Shown piece after piece: positions 50,484 through 63,342 of a DNA stretch of 64,000 bases. The stretch spans positions 746,501-810,500 of the forward strand of contig OZ018416.1 in assembly GCA_963969595.1 (NCBI GenBank), read 5' to 3'. Origin of the DNA: Neckera pumila. Lineage: Eukaryota; Streptophyta; Bryopsida; Hypnales; Neckeraceae. The position numbers were made by a program, and so were the translations under genes. Each line of letters begins with the position of its first letter. The first letter of the stretch is position 1. The notes under the pieces are model-generated. The model saw nothing but the letters and a program-made list of their open reading frames with translations, was not told the DNA's origin and ran no database searches.

Positions 50484-50690
50484 AGTTTAGGGTCAATTTT
50501 GTGCACCCTTATTTCCATCACTTTGAAAACTCAAAATAGTTATGCATAGAATGTCCAAAAAATACATACTAAGATAATCTGGAATCCCCATTTGTCGACC
50601 AACAAGACCCAACAAAATCTTTAACAATGCAATAATAGAAACTATGCTCCAACCCTTGTACTGAGGATTTTAGATGTTGTTACCTATGCT
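50484..50690 (+). mobile_element. Family E MITE, degraded copy
   Basis: Internal landmarks AATGTCCAAAAAATACAT, GACCAACAAGACCCAAC and AATGCAATAATAGAAAC follow family E, but both inverted ends are decayed (TTTTGTGCACCC, TTAGATGTTGTTACC). Confidence 0.6.
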
Positions 50691-50764
50691 TGTACCAAAA
50701 TTCCAAACAGCATTTCAAAAATCGCAGTAAGTAAGTGGCAAATTGTGTGCTCCTGCGTACCTTA

Positions 50765-51075
50765 TCTCTACTGGTGATGCAAGCTTACGTATATCCTGGA
50801 CATCTCTGAGCCTGGGATATCTGTAATAGAGACACCCGGTTTCATACAACAATCCTGTCTGTGTGTGTGTGTTCTTGCGGTGCATGAGTTCCAACTGGGG
50901 TACAATTTTTCAGTTGTAGTGGTTTGAGATCCACTGGAGTTTAGATACCTGAAGCTTTGATCGACCATCCGCGAGTGTCCGAGCCTTTGTGTAATTATAA
51001 ATTAATGTGGCTCCAGCCTCCAGGTCTAAGGCCTGGCTATGTGTTATTATATATAAAGATAAAGATAAAGGATTC
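50765..51075 (+). repeat. Possible retroelement 3' end
   Basis: A GC-richer stretch with a (TG)n tract (50862-50872) ends in an (ATAAAG)n tail at about 51052-51070. Such a short repeat tail is seen at the 3' ends of some non-LTR retroelements. No coding region is preserved and no sister copy was found, so this is tentative. Confidence 0.3.
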
Positions 51076-52949
51076 TAGAATTTATCGGCGTGGATGCTAA
51101 TTGTTTGAGTGCTTCATTTCACAGTTATGAGCACAGAATTCAACTGGTTTGGAGATGGAAGAATCTTTTAAATTGTTTGTCACGCATTCACTGCAGGGAA
51201 GAGACATTATAATAACTAGCGTGGCATTGAACTGGAAATCACTCCCTCGTCAATTCTAGAAGTAGCAAGGGAATTGATAGACCAACCCTCCACTAGATTG
51301 ATTGCATCTCAAGACTGCCATTGCACCGTCCATGCACGAGCTACGTTTACTTGGTCTCCTTCTTTTGAAACTGGACAAGGTAATGCAATAGCAGAGCCTG
51401 ATTATGAGAAACAATATGTCAAGAAACGGATGCTATTTTTCATACGAGGCTTTGCTTTGGAAATAACCCTATATTGAATGACTGAATCTTGATGAACTAC
51501 GTTCAATCAAGGGTCTAGAAAGGAGTGCCTCATGTTATTGCTAAAGCAGTCCCACCTTATGAAAGGGAACATGTCTCTCCTCATCCAGTGAGAGTGTCAT
51601 CTATCTTGAAATGGCCTCATGATTGATATTATGAAAACAAGTGTATTGAGAGTGGAAAAAAAAATAATAATTAGTTTGTGTTTTCCTAGCTAGCTACATT
51701 AAATTTGATGATCTCCTGTATCAATTACATTAGCTAAATGAGGGAGACATGAGTACCCTCAATACTGCAGTTGCAAATTCAGGACACCATGTAAAAAGGG
51801 TGGTCGATAGCTTGAATGAGTCCGACGTGGACCTTCAAACACGTTCGAGTTCAACTATAAATTATATATATCAGCACTGGACATGCAGCAGCATGATGAA
51901 AAAGAAAAGAAAACTTAAACAATAGATAAGCCTCAGTTCAAATCTTGCCAATGCAAGTTCAACCTTTCGGTTCTGTACACCAATTGGTCTGACTCCTATG
52001 AAAAAAATAAACTCATGCGTGGAGACTGCCGACCACACAGTCACAGAAGACATTCAAGTACGGAATCAGGAATTCCACGTTCTGCAATCGTCTTTAATTT
52101 TATTTCTTTTCAAGTTTTCAACACTAAAATCATCTTGGAGTGTGGTCCCCGGAAAAAACGAGCACTCGTTTCCATGCCTAGCACGAGCTAGCTAAGACAA
52201 CACCGGGCTACAATCTTCCAGAAGTTCAAAACATTTGAAGACTGCATTATCAACAAAGAGCAATCTAACAAAGTCTTCAACAAGGTTCCGAGTCTCCACC
52301 GTCCTTCAAGTCTTGGGATCCTCCGAAACACTTTTAATTTCCTGAATTGATAGGGATGGCTAGCGGAGATCCTTACTTTGGGGCGTAAGAAATTAGAATT
52401 CAGGAGCACAATTTTGGCAGTTACGATCAAGTCGTGCATGCTGCGATTCTAACTAAAGGTAAGTAAGCTTACACGCAAATGCACCCTCCACCTAATTGCG
52501 CCACTGTGTACAGTACAACTCTCTATTTTGAAAACCTAAATCTAATTAGTCCTTCTTTTTTAATGAGATTTAATTGTGCCGCATGAGCAAGTTAAGAGAA
52601 GAATGAACTGTGAAATGAAAGATGAAGTAAACTACATACCTTAAAGGTATGTAAGTACTTCGTGTTAAAAAGTGTTGTTACTGAGGGTCTTTAGAATGAA
52701 TTTAGACCTACTTTAGGACCAGTTTCACATTCATATTGCAAACATCACCCCTAAGATCAAGTGCAAACATACCTTTTATGCAAATGTGATGCAATAAGTT
52801 CAAGTAGAGGTCACTAATTATACTATTATGGTCTTTTTTTTTTTTGAATATATCATAAGGAAGAAATCAAAGAGAAGTTTACTCGGACGTACGTACGTTC
52901 TTGTGCAACTGCCAATGGAGGTCAGTGAGTAATAGATTGTTCCAGTTCT
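51076..52949. other. Spacer, no gene seen
   Basis: The short ORFs (51274-51477, 51871-52053, 51998-52195, 52188-52439) have no recognisable domain or splice-supported continuation. No repeat shared with the window was noticed. Confidence 0.5.
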
Positions 52950-53035
52950 TTTTTCTTTTTTTTTGAAACAAATGAAACGAAATTTCATTGCAAAAGAAGG
53001 ATACAAAACCACCAGCAGTCTAGTCTGTTGGGTAA
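52950..53035 (+). repeat. Family F repeat fragment, copy 2
   Basis: TTTTGAAACAAATGAAACGA, TTTCATTGCAAAAGAAGGAT and ACCACCAGCAGTCTAG match copies 1 and 3. Confidence 0.6.
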
Positions 53036-53217
53036 CGTAACGTACTCCGTGCTCTTGACTCATGGCAGGTCCCAGTGCACGTGGAGAGGCCGAAGGCATC
53101 GGATCCTAATAATTAAATTTTAAACGTACGATCCAAAATGCAAGTTATACGGAGTCTGTACTCGGTAACGGCTTTGTAGACAGGACCTGCAGTCTTGTAC
53201 GTCTACAAACTCAGCAG

Positions 53218-53510
53218 TGTTTTTTTTTCCGGCGATTTGGTGCAAAATTGCACCAAATTTTATGGCATGGCACCACGCCTATAAACAAAAATGGTACTAA
53301 AAAGGTGGAGAATTGCCTAAAATCTTCAAATGAAAATAAATCTTAGATGAAATCACCAGATTGTGGATGAAAATTGAATTATATATATTTGATATATTCT
53401 AATATAAGATTTTCTATCCAATATGTGGAGGAATGTTGAAATTTGGAGCACCACTATAACATTCAATATCGCCACTTTGGCACTTCATTAAAAATGAAAA
53501 AAAAAATTTG
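53218..53510 (-). repeat. Family G repeat, copy 2
   Basis: The inverse of 48700-48990 without the 91-bp insertion, so it shows the uninterrupted sequence at that site. At its plus-strand left end a short palindrome TTTGGTGCAAAATTGCACCAAA is centred near 53250. Confidence 0.7.
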
Positions 53511-54245
53511 AAACTTAGAGCTGGCTAGAGCTTCTGTGGTCCATTGCAGACTTAAGTTAGCTCTAAGGTAGGTGGCCTGAAAAGAGACCGTCTTCTTCAA
53601 ACAACCCTGTAGGGAGCTGTTAAATGGACACATTGTGGTTCTAAAATGGAATGCCAACAATGTAAGAGCATAATTGAGACTTGTCATATATTGCTTCATA
53701 CTTCGTCAATGGATGGAATAAGAGTCAGGGAGGGTCCATTTCAAAGCCACGGTGTGTCCACTTAATTTTTTTGAATGAGAATTGATTGTCCATTTGCCTT
53801 CTTACAAATGTTAAAAAGAATGTAGGGTCTATTTAAGTTTAGTAAAGGTCGCGTTTAGGAACCTTGTATATTATTTTTTGAATACGGTAGTGTTTGTTTT
53901 TGGCCAAGCCGTATCTTTTTTCAGACTGCACATGAGTAGATTTTGCAAGGCTTATAGATCACAAATAGGTGCCTATCGCATAATTCTTTGAAAACTCATA
54001 AGTAATTCATAAATGCTCCAAAAAACATGAAACCACTTGTATTAGATTCTGTACTAATTTTTCTTCAAGCGAAAAATAAGGGATAATATTGGGCATATAA
54101 AACCCATCAAAAAGGCCTAATAGCCCTTACAGGATTGCTTTCTGAGCCACCCACCTTAGAGTATTTTACATGTGAATGTAAGTATTGTACAAGCTAACCC
54201 AAAAGCGCCACATTTTCTACTTCCACATACGCTAGTCGCATCCTT

Positions 54246-54325
54246 GTGTTCCTTTTTTTTGACACAAATGAAATGGAATTTCATTGCAAAGGAAAGAGTA
54301 CAAGACTGCCAGCCACAAGTGGCCT
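54246..54325 (+). repeat. Family F repeat fragment, copy 3
   Basis: TTTTTGACACAAATGAAATG, TTTCATTGCAAAGGAAAGAG and CTGCCAGCCACAAGTGGCCT match copies 1 and 2. A family E element starts directly at its right end. Confidence 0.6.
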
Positions 54326-54594
54326 GGTAACTACACCTAAAATCAACACTTCTTAAAAATGACATCTATAGATTTTTGTCTAAAATGTACTTCCACTATT
54401 TTATGAGAGTTTAGTACTGAAACACCTATTTTCAATACTTTGGAAATCCTTAGTTTATTCATATGTTGTTAAAAAAATGCATTCTAAAATAACCTAGAAT
54501 TTCTTTTTGACTACCAACAAGACCCTACAACAACTTTTTCAATATAATAATGGAACCATATTGAATTGCTTACTTGTTGGTTTTAGGTGTACTA
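54326..54594 (+). mobile_element. Family E MITE, copy 3
   Basis: The ends GGTAACTACACCTAAAATC and TTTTAGGTGTA are inverted copies. The interior follows the copy at 18534-18823 in the same direction (GACTACCAACAAGACCCTAC, AATATAATAATGGAACCATA). Confidence 0.8.
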
Positions 54595-54991
54595 ATATTA
54601 AAGAAAATTACCTTTTACTCTTTTTTGGTCTTTTAGTATCTTTTTATGACTTAAATTGCACAATAACAAAAAAAAAAACACTACTTGGATGTACTTCATC
54701 CATTTCATATAGCTTCCATGGTAAGTACCAAAAAATATTTGTAATCCACCCAATTGATGTCAAAACTCTTTGGGACTAAATTGCACCTTTAAAGCATGAA
54801 ATGCTTCAACTTGGACCATTCGTTGCCTCCAAGATGTCAACCCCTCAACTCCAATTGATTGCTTTGAAAACTAGTGCCCCTTTGGCCGTATATCTCACAA
54901 TCTAATGGTTGTAATTACATGAAACATTATTAGCACGTGCACATGCAAGTTAGGTCATACATCCACCAGTTAGATTGTAGAAAATACTACA

Positions 54992-55275
54992 TTAGAAGAG
55001 ATTTAAGGCCTCCAAGAGCCCGTGAGTTATCCTGTGTTCCCAAATTGTGGGAACACAGGAAAGCAGCTAGCTGATGTGGTCGAAATAGTGCCACATCATT
55101 TTCGAAAAAATAAAAATAAAAAAAAATTTGTCCAAAATGATATTTGGGGGGAAATTTTTTTTTTTTTTTTTTTGAAAAATAAATTCTGAGAGTCCGTACC
55201 GGCTGTTTACAGAATTTGGCCAGCATTGGAAACGAGCCTAAAACGGCCCTCCAATGCCCTCAAATCCCCTCTAAT
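54992..55275. mobile_element. Family C MITE, copy 4
   Basis: The ends ATTAGAAGAGATTTAAGGCC and CTCAAATCCCCTCTAAT are inverted copies. The interior has GTTATCCTGTGTTCCCAAAT, CTGATGTGGTCGAAATAGTG, a long T-run and CATTGGAAACGAGCCTAAAA, like copy 1. Just inside the left end GTGTTCCCAAATTGTGGGAACAC is a perfect inverted repeat. Confidence 0.75.
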
Positions 55276-56570
55276 GATTTTCATAAAGTAGCACATGCTA
55301 TCTCAAATTCTTGGTTTTGAGGTTTAATTTTCAACTTACAATGCAGGATGAAAATTTTAGGGGTTCACTAAGAATTTTATGTGGCGTATTGCATTCACAA
55401 TCCATGACAACAATTCTTGTTGGAATTTTAACCTTCCCTTTGGAGGTAGGTTTCCATTTCCAACATTGAAGAAATACCATGTTTTACATTGTGATTGGAG
55501 GCTCTAAATCATTGGTGATCCATGTAAAATCTCATGTGAGGTAATGATGCATTTACAAACAAAGGAACTAAGAGAATTCCATTGAGCATTATTTCTTCTC
55601 TCTATTGTCTTCTTTTACTACCTTTTTCAATATTTTTAATATGATTCATTTCAACCTATGGAGATAAGTTTAATTTAAGGCACCATCAAATATAATATAG
55701 GACAAGGGATTTTTGTGCCTAGGCCCTAAGACAAGCCCTTGGACACTACCTTTTTAGTCAAAAAAACTCTAAGTTAGTCATAGTCTTTAAGACGTAAGCT
55801 CATTTGGTGTCAAGAATGGTATGTATATGTGGATAAGCTAGTTTTTTGGGGGCAAGTCCTTTCTGATTTGGGAAGTTTACGTATAAAATTATAGATCTTC
55901 AATAGAACTTTCATTTATTGAGAATTCATGTGTTCATTTTTTTAGTGAATTTTTGGTCCATTTGCTTGAAATTTGGTTCTATTGTGTATTTGTACTGATC
56001 TAGTATAATTTTCCAAATTTTAAATCATATTATTCAACTATATATAAATGTGGAATTATTACTCATCATTACTACCACTGAATTAATTATCAAGATTTTA
56101 TGATAGTAAAAATCTTACTTTATTAAATTTCATTCTTAAGATTCACAATAAATAAATTCATTCAATGAAATAATACAAGAAGTCAAACAATTTCTTGGAA
56201 ACTCAATAGCTCTCACGCCATCAAAAAACCCCATCAACAATGGTGCATACCTTCACTAATCCATGGTAAATAATAAGTCAATAATAATGAAACAGAGAAT
56301 AAATCAAATGGTACATATATTGTCTAAAACTATGTTTCTAGTATTCATTGAGAAGGTTTTTAAATATAAAGAATTTTTTTTTATTAAGAACATATACAAT
56401 CTAATGAATATGAACATAAGAAAACAATGATCATAAATAAGAATTCTTCATTCTTGAAAAGATAAGATCTCTAAATTGGTATGAGCTATGAAAAACTATC
56501 AGAAATACAACATCTAGTGCCTATAATTAAAGTCTAAGTATCACATAAATGCCTAATTTGAGCTTCTACT
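55276..56570. other. AT-rich spacer, no gene seen
   Basis: No supported ORF or shared repeat was recognised between the family C element and the receptor-kinase remains. Confidence 0.5.
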
Positions 56571-58814
56571 CGCTTAGTAATCCAACTTCACACAATTCAA
56601 GTGATTGTTTGTGACTCTCAGAACCCAAATATGAATTGTTATCACCTTTTGCAGTACATTGCAAAGAAGAGCTTGGTGTTGAGAAATGTAAACTAGATGA
56701 TCCCATATCATATGATGATTTTGAACCTTCATGATAGTCTTCTAGAGCACAATCATCCACATTTTGTTTCCAATGAGCATAGCTACAACTTCGGACATTG
56801 CCAGACGCCTTGTAGCAATATGTCATTGGAATGCAATTCTTGAGCCTACACATCAATCAACACAATTCAGTGGGAATTCAATAATTGGATAAGAGTCCTA
56901 ACTAGCATGATTTTCTTCATGTTTATAAATTTTGCAATATGATGAGAAGATTTACATTAGTTACTTATCCACTGCACCAAATATTGTTCTGTAGATGGTG
57001 ACTTGAGATCAACCTTTTTTTGCCCACTCACAATCTCCAATAGCAACACACCAAAATACATCAAGTTTGGTAGAAACTTGGCCATAGCACAAATATTTTG
57101 GTGCCATGTATCCCCTGCACAAACTCAAAAACAATGAGGTAAGCACAATCTTGCTTCATACACTCAATAATGCAATGAACAATTGAACAATTCAATACCT
57201 TATTATATATGAGTTTAACTTAATGTTTGACCTGGTTCCAGCAACTTTGGATACACTCATGTGAGTTTCTCCATCATCAAATGATGGAAAAAAGAGGGCT
57301 AAGCCAGAGTCCACAATCTTGGGATTGCAATGCTTGTCAAGGAGGATGTTTTCGCCTTTGATGTCTCGATGTACAATGGCCGGTTGCACATCCTCATAGA
57401 GGTACGCCAAACCTCGTGCAATTTCCAAAATGATGCTGAATCAAGTCAGCCAATTAAGGTGTCCATTGCTTCTTGAATCTCCCCACAAATTATCTTCAAG
57501 GTTCTTGTTTTCTACAAACTCATGAATCAAAATTTGTTGGTTTTCTTTTATGCAACATCCTTTTAGTTGCACCAAATTGCAATGCTTTATATTGGATACA
57601 ACAATAATCTCACTAAGGAAAACTTGTAGTCCTTGTTTCGTATTGAATTTGGTCAATTTCTTCACGGCCACATGGCTTCCATCTGGAAGGACCCCGTGAT
57701 ATGCACCCAAATTCAAAACACAAGGTTTTGAAGTTAAAAATCAATATTAATCCCTAGTACAAAATATGACCATCTATTTTCATTGTAGAATAATTGTAAA
57801 AGTAGATAGATGTAAATTTTATAATGATGATGGCAAAGAAGGAAAATTGATATTAAATCTAGAACTAATATGAAATAGAATTAAACTAAAGTTAATATTG
57901 TACTTGTAATTTATATTCCCAAAGTAGGATCCCAAAATCAAGTTAGAGATATACCTTGTATACTATACCAAATCCCCCTTGTCCCAGTTTGTTTTTACTA
58001 TGAAAATCTTGGGTCGCAACTTTCAACTCACTAAATGAATAGAGATAAGGCTTCACATCCCTTTTATCAAATTCTACAAAAGACAACAAGTTTTTCAAAA
58101 TACAATATAAATTTGAAAATCTTTTTAAAGAAAGCATAAAAGCATTTGGTTGCATCAAATAAAATTATTCATCAAACTTACCATTTTGGATTTCATGAAG
58201 CAATGAAATTTTTTTCTTCAACTTTTGGATCACAAGGAATCTTATAATAAAGAGAGCAACTACTACACTACTCACACAAGCAATGATAATCAACAAAATT
58301 TTGTTCTTGTCATTGCTGAGTTCTTGAATTGCCAGTACACATGAAATAGTTAGAAGACAAACTTGTGAAATATTACAAGAATGAATGTTGTTTGTTTCTA
58401 AAATTCATCATCTATAGTGTAGTATGTAAAATAGACTATATGAAAAGGTTCAATAATCCAATACACAAGAATATAAAAATAACAATAATTAAAAATATTG
58501 TTTTACCCCTTAAGGACCAAGTGTTTAAATTTCAAACAACAAATGAATGCAAACACATCACAAGCCTACACAAATGCATTTTTTTATGCATTGATCTATT
58601 GAAGACTTTGCTTATAAATATTCTTTAATTTAAAAGATACTCATAGCTCTAGCCTTAAGAAGTCACTTTAATAGTTCAAAAAATGACACTCCAAAAATAA
58701 CTTGAATAAAAAACTTCAATTCTTTTTTCAATCATTATGAATAGAACTTAAAATTTTGGATTTTAAAGGAAAAAGTTATTTCAAAAATCACAAATATTCA
58801 ATCTACTATTGAAT

Positions 58815-59219
58815 CTAGGGGAGGCAACCCATTTCCGATCACTTAAGGAATTACGCATATCTACAGGGCAGATTTCTTCAGTGGGAAAATTTTCTTGGGT
58901 GTAAAAATAGAGTTCGGAAGGTTTCCATAATCTTTCAGATTTTTATTTCTCAAAATGTATTTACTATGAATTTTTTAGTTGAAGATTCTGTACTACCCAT
59001 TCTGATCATAGAGACTTTCCTATTTCCAACCAAAGGCTGGTTGCAAAATCCACCAAGGGTTGGTTGCAATATTGAGATTCTTGGAGGCAATCCTAATGTG
59101 GCACAACTGCCTTGGGAATTATGCCATAATTAATTACTGGTCATCTCCTCCTTCACGGAAAGAGAACAACATACATAGCCACAATGGAGCGTTGATCAGG
59201 AATGGGTTGCCTCTCCTAG
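58815..59219. mobile_element. 405-bp MITE in an intron of the receptor-kinase pseudogene
   Basis: The ends CTAGGGGAGGCAACCCATTT and AATGGGTTGCCTCTCCTAG are inverted copies over about 25 bases, continuing into CCGATCA and TGATCAGG. It sits between the last LRR exon and the membrane-segment exon. No coding capacity. No sister copy was found in the window. Confidence 0.75.
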
Positions 59220-61864
59220 AAGGAATTTTTAATTTTTTGCTTAAAACTTCATTGAAAATTATTGATTTGTATACAATTTGATTTTAACCTAATGGATATG
59301 AATCATATGATCTATATATCATAGTTTACTACAATTATTAATCAAAAATTGGCATTTAAATAGAAGTTAATCTACAGAATGGTGAAGTTTAGCAACAGTT
59401 ACCTTCTATAATAGGCGATGATGCATTGAATCAACATATTAGTTGCAACACTCTTGCTTCATGACTTTGATTTGTGCAAATTGGATTTCCTCCTAAAAAG
59501 ATTTTATTGTCCAACAGAATCCTTGACTCACTGAAGCATGATGTAGTATCATTGGAAGGATAAAAATGGGTGATTCCATTGTACAATAGTGAAATCAACT
59601 TGATTTTGGAATATTGACATGAAATATTGGGCATACGCAAATCTCCTGTAATATGGTTGGAATCCAAAATTCTTCAATAAAAACCAACAATCATTGTTAA
59701 TCAATATTTCTTTACAATTTGAAAATAATCGAAACATCAAAATTGTCATTTTAGTTTCAATTGTTGTAAGTGAAATAATAAAACACATTAATGAATGAAA
59801 ATCAATTTTTTTTCTATACCAATCTAAAAAGCCAAATTAATAACAAGTTAATCAATGTTTTTCACTTGTTTATTCATTCTATACAATACTTTGTTTAAAA
59901 TCACAAATGCTCATTGAAATGTAGCATTTATAATCATTGTTTAATTCTTTCAAGTCATGAATTAGAAAGCACTTACAATTTTTTCAAATTTGGTAATTGT
60001 AGTAGCCCCTCTGGAAATACTTGAAACTTATTCTTTCTCATGGATCTATAGACAAGATGAGAAGAAATAGATTAGCTTATTTTCAATTGAATATACTTGA
60101 AAATATGAGATGAAAATGTAATATACAACTACAAAAGAATAGTTGCAAAACGAAGCTAATAAAAAATTCCATGTGTATTGAGTTTTCAACTTACATCTTT
60201 GGTATTGTTGAAACATTGATAGTTGAAGAAATGTGCACAATGCTTGATATATTGTTTGAATCCAAATAGCTGCATATAAATATGTACAAATATACTACTA
60301 GATATTATTATTCAGAAACTACATAAGACTTGAATTCAATGCCCAAAGCAATGAATTAGACAAGTACATACTAAATCCACTATCTACTTGAAATTGAATG
60401 ATTCTATGCAATTGCACAAATGTAGATTGATCAATAAAAATTGTACAAAACCTTAAAAAAACTTTAATGGCACTTGTGTACTTACATTTCTTGAAGAGTC
60501 TTGTATTCAAAAATTTGGATTGGAAATGTACTTATAAAATTATTTTGCACATATCTGCAAAGAAAACAAATTGGAAGGTCATATTATAAAGTAATATGAA
60601 ATTGAATTCAAAATTTCAAAATTCAACTTAAATATAAAAATACCAACAAATACAAGTATACCTCCAAATCATCATGACAAGTTCAAATACTCATTAATGA
60701 TAGTATATTGGAAAAAACTTAATGTTTTTGAATTGAAGCCCTACAAATAAATAATGGCATATATAGCTCTCAACTTACATGGATTTGAACGATTGGCTAA
60801 ATTGTTCAATATTATCCAAAGCGGTAATATTGGTAATGAAGTTGTTTGAAATGTCAAGAATTTCCAAGTTATCAGTCCAAATGGAAAATTCTCCTTCTAT
60901 TTGGTTGTAGCTGACATTCCTACAATCAGTGAACAAAAACAATTAGATTCAATAAATACTAGAACATGCTATATAATTTGATCCAAATCAAGGTCAAACT
61001 AGGACACTGAACATTATCAACCTCACACATTCAAAATCAATCAAAAGAATAGTTTGTGAAAAACTTACAGGTATTGAAGATTTCTAAGATATTGTTGAAT
61101 ATCACCTTTCAAGGAATTTAGGCTCATTTCTATGAAATTATTTTGTGATAAATCTCTGCAAAAAAAAATAGGTGGGATTCACTAAATGAACATGAAATAC
61201 AAATTTGACAAATCATTCAACTTGAGTGTCTTGAACAATAAAAGTGTAAATATTGAGAGCATCCAAAATGTAACATTCTTATCCTCAAAGCTCTAGAAAT
61301 TAGAACATTCAATTGCCAAAGTTTTGAATTCTAGGGTTGCAAGTGTTCAAAATGAGTTTCCCAAAACTCATTTGAAAGCCAAGTAAGAAACCAAACTAGA
61401 ACCGTAAAAGTTTTAAAATCAAGGATCTATATTTGTTGATATGAGCAACTCTAAATCACTCCAATGATCTCTTTGCTGTAAGTCCTTTACCATAGACACC
61501 AATTCCAATGGAATTCTACCACCCATAATTGAACAAATATGGGATTTTATACTTCTTTGGTGCAAATTTGAAGTCCTTAGTCAAGACCCAAGTATGCAAC
61601 TTCTGTATTATATGACCATAATTATAATCACTTATCATGCATTTTAGTCCACTTTCAAGGGATATAATTTCTTTTAATGCAAAAAATTCTTGCAATCTTT
61701 TCAACAAGGAATACAAAAAATGTATTATATATATATGAAACAAATATTCTTTGAAGACAAAATAGCATTAAAAACTAATTATATGAGTTCTTTTAATACA
61801 TTTATCGTAGGCCAAACTATCCAACTTTTGGATCTTTTTAATAAAATTTAAGATTCTTCAAATT

Positions 61865-62064
61865 NNNNNNNNNNNNNNNNNNNNNNNNNNNNNNNNNNNN
61901 NNNNNNNNNNNNNNNNNNNNNNNNNNNNNNNNNNNNNNNNNNNNNNNNNNNNNNNNNNNNNNNNNNNNNNNNNNNNNNNNNNNNNNNNNNNNNNNNNNNN
62001 NNNNNNNNNNNNNNNNNNNNNNNNNNNNNNNNNNNNNNNNNNNNNNNNNNNNNNNNNNNNNNNN
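61865..62064. other. Assembly gap of 200 N
   Basis: Exactly 200 Ns, a conventional scaffold-gap length. It interrupts the LRR part of the pseudogene, so one or more LRR exons may be missing. Confidence 0.99.
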
Positions 62065-62843
62065 TACTGACATTATTTAGTCCACAATGTGCTTGCTCCC
62101 ATTTGATTTGGAATAGGTTGCTTTACCTTTGTGGCAAGTAGATGATGCAAGCTCTCAAGTCTGAAAAGGCATACATCAACATCTAGATTTGAAATTAAAG
62201 TGTTGATTTCAAAATTGCTTACAAATATTCAAGGTTGGTCAGGTTCACAATTGCAGGAGGCAGTCCACCGACAAGTGGCGTGGAGTCATCAAAGTCCCTA
62301 GAGGTAGATGCACAAATATTAGTCACTTGAAGGTCTTTCATCATAATTCATGGGCCTAAAAAAGATCCATCCATCTCCAGCATGAATTGAAATTAATAGG
62401 ACTGCACACAAATCATCTAATATATTTGATCAAGTTCACCAAATCAATTATGTATTGGGTGAATTGAAGCTCCAAACATGATTATATACCTGAAATTTTT
62501 ATTGTATTCAATGTTAGTACCCTAATCTAACCATTGCTTCCACGGATTTATTCTAGGTTTGGACAAACCAATCCATACTTTTGTTCTTGGAGGGTATACA
62601 ATTAAAAATTTGCCCTAAAAATCAATTTTAGCTGATTTGGCATATTTTAGTTGGTTGGCACTTTTCAAGCCAGTGTGCCTTGAAAACCCAAATCTTCACT
62701 TGTGCTAGTTCTTAGAACATTGCTTAGATTTATATCACAACTTACAAAACATGGCAAAATTCATTTGATGTTTTCTACAGTTGGTGATCGTATTAGTGTG
62801 TAATTTTGATTTATCAAATTGACACCAAAGGTAATGAACTCAA

Positions 62844-63342
62844 TCCTAAATGCCCAAGGCTTATTTGGGGCTTCTTGAAATTTGCTCTAATTGAATAAAA
62901 AATCAACATTTTGATAAGTTTTATTTTGATAATTTTTTGGAATCATAACCAAATAAATTCAAACTAGAGGTGTGTTTGAGATCATATGAAAAAAGATAAT
63001 ACTACAATATTACTTATGGTTATGGCTTTCCAAAATCTACTTTACAATTTTTTTTAAATGAATTTCTAATGTGATTCTTTTTCCAAGATCTAATGTATTT
63101 GAGGCTCATTTTTAAGAGACTTGAACACTAGAAAATCAAGATTTACAATGGACACCCTTGCAAAAAATCTTGAATAAAAAAAATCATAACCATTCATTTT
63201 CAAAATCAGACTTTTGATGCTAAAACTAGACTTCAAAAAGAATTTGTTTTAAAAATACAAAAAATAGTCACTTGGTAAGGTTTTATTTAACTTCAAAGTT
63301 TTTTCAAATACCAAAATTTGGTGCCCGAGGCATTTAGGGGTT
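62844..63342 (+). mobile_element. Family B TTAA element (B2) in the pseudogene's first visible intron
   Basis: About 499 bp with ends TCCTAAATGCCCAAGGC and GGCATTTAGGGG. TTAA is at 63343-63346 on the right; the left flank is TCAA (62840-62843), one change from TTAA. The interior matches B1 (CAACATTTTGATAAGTT, GGAATCATAACCA, ATGTATTTGAGGCTCATT), with one internal deletion. Confidence 0.8.

Noticed and set aside
62844..63342. Reading the family B element as part of the receptor-kinase gene
   Set aside because: The exons at 63542 and 62297 join in phase around it, and it has its own ends and a sister copy at 27967.
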